A stretch of 8,179 nt of DNA from Pontiella desulfatans (lineage in GTDB: Bacteria; Verrucomicrobiota; Kiritimatiellia; Kiritimatiellales; Pontiellaceae). The DNA lies in assembly GCA_029287275.1 (NCBI GenBank), contig JARFRL010000137.1:1-8179 (forward strand). Reading direction: 5' to 3'. Both the position numbers and the translations under genes were made by a program. Under the pieces are notes generated by a model. That model had not been told where the DNA came from. It was given only the letters and a program-made list of their open reading frames with translations, and made no database searches. Below are positions 7,601-8,179 of this stretch, piece after piece (positions within the stretch are counted from its first letter, which is position 1; every line of letters starts with the position of its first letter).

Positions 7601-8123
7601 CTTCGTGAATGAATATCTCGGCAAAATCTTCGAGGCCCCCAACACGGTTTTCGCGGCCGACATGCTCCGCCCCGAAAACCAGAGCATCGAAGAATTCGTG
7701 GATGGCGTCAACAACATCACCGAAACCCAACAGAAGATCGCGCGGCAATATCTCGACGACGGCAGCGCGGAGGGCTTCATCCCGCCGCTCAAAGCCCTGA
7801 TTCACATCATGGCCACCGGCTCCTATGAAGGTCTTCCCATCGAGGCGCCGGAAATCCGCGCGCTCTTCACCCGCGAATCCGTGATCGCCAGCGACTGGTA
7901 CGCGGAACGCGTCAAAATCAAACAGGCCCGCAAGGCCAGCTGTTGCCGCGATCACATCGACTCCCTCAACGAGTTCATGAGCCATAAACACAACACCAAG
8001 GAAGTCGCGCAGTTGGGCATTGCCCAGCGCCTTCAAAACGTAATGGAGCGGCTCGAATACGTTGAATCAGAAACCTTCCTCAGCGACCACGTCGGCACCA
8101 TTGGCGCCGACCCGATCGCGTAA
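4674..8123 (+). CDS. Probable PPi-type phosphoenolpyruvate carboxykinase
   Basis: This 1149-residue soluble protein has no signal peptide or membrane segment. I propose it reversibly converts PEP, CO2 and phosphate to oxaloacetate and pyrophosphate in the cytosol (EC 4.1.1.38). PPi-type PEPCKs, known from Propionibacterium and Entamoeba, are about 1100-1200 residues, roughly twice ATP/GTP-PEPCK length, with little overall similarity but retained active-site residues. Motifs occur in PEPCK order. NPKNDRRTTKG (136-146) resembles the Arg87 loop. NYFGYCKKEVK (333-343) resembles the GTP-PEPCK YGGN..GKKC segment, K339-K340 matching the metal-binding Lys pair. EEH (358-360) resembles AEH with metal-ligand His264. 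SGGGKSEISKS (489-499) resembles the ACGKTN P-loop. FVADYEAD (510-517) resembles the kinase-2 Asp segment. PGRRNNP (826-832) resembles GGRRP. A second Gly-rich stretch, LTGKSPSTTGAGTEGALTKG (862-881), follows. No frameshift is visible. It appears to be transcribed alone. Motif mapping is by eye; the alternative is a conserved protein of unknown function. Confidence 0.75.
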   Translation: MKKLKQSIGMNEHAGSMSDREQLISYINLKLSSLDLPIYEKAETKELDVAIDLIKNIRERNRILHDYLCPVDKRIQDFLNRYLAEACPDGAPSLPNNTLILDRYGLARELSLPPDGNRFIANGIESFRIEQGVLHNPKNDRRTTKGAFHVAAGGFPVAADKLEVPIATYAKLLELALNPPESQLELPFTSTQEHKASSVVSLLLRPLVSPDVPGFMNRKDMEIRFFAPGNYVCNLDFVETIFGNAGDPYLPDNDAGLDPEHWTGATGCVILAPHIRGLKKKELGLPHVDDATERQKRDGMCWVTENELYNGGNPFKLCARDSSGVMVTLIADNYFGYCKKEVKTQVGFAANLYGLCEEEHAGGALAIPRINLGEQFAPDSTLSHFDHTLEDVARVMGDSITMHPQGYATDNTHPDIFYIPENARFDVSSQRVAWKRGDGKETLKLLAERTYVYPSGYYVRMEKNLAFKSWRLVGTVAEGTLCHKPCTVSGGGKSEISKSISDAMISGSIFVADYEADMKAVEEIVNYDYSSRFLVPREPGHVTRSILTRKRSLGSTIKLLNPSPENTPEFNAWLERIPNRIKGLVFLLKRLYKKYWGSNWRAHFSVDFINGELGHELKFDGRKMTGNYLRVGMSPEGIWRTSKLRTDFIPSEKIQWEDDISASLVVPTRLLSNLNPEYSHAESVKIVDNCEYRFFQRPDEAVVRGFDKQAEADLASPNSFISNFAPRTRADAREIMEDIVQYEQYTKPMRKLIEKVALSDDEDAYFVDSASPRMVNGEPSKNPRYLQTRPDLVDGQSKYLSNTGMRLIRKIPAGGPLYTPVNAVLPGRRNNPAEPGIRPLAVFGPIHYQELPELFMEFICSLTGKSPSTTGAGTEGALTKGPFNALVPCADLNNALLSFILTGYNGFSTAAGYIGSNYKVEHDVSLLIPELWCRMTEAERDPARMIEGKLLEKLEDFDHNGQRVLASRLGYRITSAFVNEYLGKIFEAPNTVFAADMLRPENQSIEEFVDGVNNITETQQKIARQYLDDGSAEGFIPPLKALIHIMATGSYEGLPIEAPEIRALFTRESVIASDWYAERVKIKQARKASCCRDHIDSLNEFMSHKHNTKEVAQLGIAQRLQNVMERLEYVESETFLSDHVGTIGADPIA

Positions 8124-8136
8124 CGGAACGCGAAAG

Positions 8137-8179
8137 GATTCCGAAGGCGCGAAGGGCGCCGCTTCGCGCCCTTGGAGTC
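8137..8179 (+). terminator. Long hairpin after the PPi-PEPCK gene, possible terminator cut by window edge
   Basis: AAGGCGCGAAG (8144-8154) pairs with CTTCGCGCCCTT (8162-8173) with one bulged base around a 7-nt loop. Pairing extends outward from GATTCC (8137-8142) to GGAGTC (8174-8179), with one G-T pair and G8143 bulged, reaching the last base. It begins 13 bases after the stop codon. Whether a T-run follows cannot be seen, so it may be an intrinsic terminator or another palindromic repeat. Confidence 0.5.

Overview
The window comes from a GC-rich bacterial genome and holds three complete or nearly complete plus-strand genes separated by gaps that look like transcription-unit boundaries. The likely source is the PVC superphylum, with Kiritimatiellota or a related Verrucomicrobiota lineage as best guess. 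Three things point that way: a Tat-signal Gfo/Idh/MocA oxidoreductase of the type abundant in Planctomycetes and Verrucomicrobia, a divergent CusA-like pump with extra helices, and short GC-rich palindromic repeats with 3-nt loops. This placement is inference; no rRNA or other marker gene is present.

Layout. Positions 1-2508 hold the C-terminal ~835 residues of a CusA/CzcA-type heavy-metal RND efflux pump whose start lies upstream of the window. A ~97-bp REP-like palindromic element (417-513) sits inside it, in frame, and is translated as part of a cytoplasmic loop. Positions 2509-2722 are a short spacer with one hairpin and a good ribosome binding site. Positions 2723-4144 encode a Gfo/Idh/MocA oxidoreductase with a twin-arginine leader, followed at once by a strong intrinsic terminator (4165-4195). 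Positions 4196-4673 are a ~480-bp non-coding region with GC-rich hairpins, an 11-bp tandem repeat, and an AT-rich segment carrying a perfect 14-bp palindrome and a similar partial site exactly 30 bp upstream. Positions 4674-8123 encode a 1149-residue protein that I identify, from its length and from PEPCK-like active-site motifs in the right order, as a probable pyrophosphate-type phosphoenolpyruvate carboxykinase. A long hairpin (8137-8179) runs to the window edge and may be its terminator.

The three genes do not look like one pathway. They cover metal export at the inner membrane, a probably exported sugar or polyol oxidoreductase, and a central-carbon enzyme joining PEP and oxaloacetate through PPi. 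The most notable points are the in-frame translated palindromic element in the pump gene, the probable PPi-type PEPCK (a family easily left as hypothetical), and the paired palindromes upstream of it. I found no defence system, CRISPR array, RNA gene or complete mobile element.
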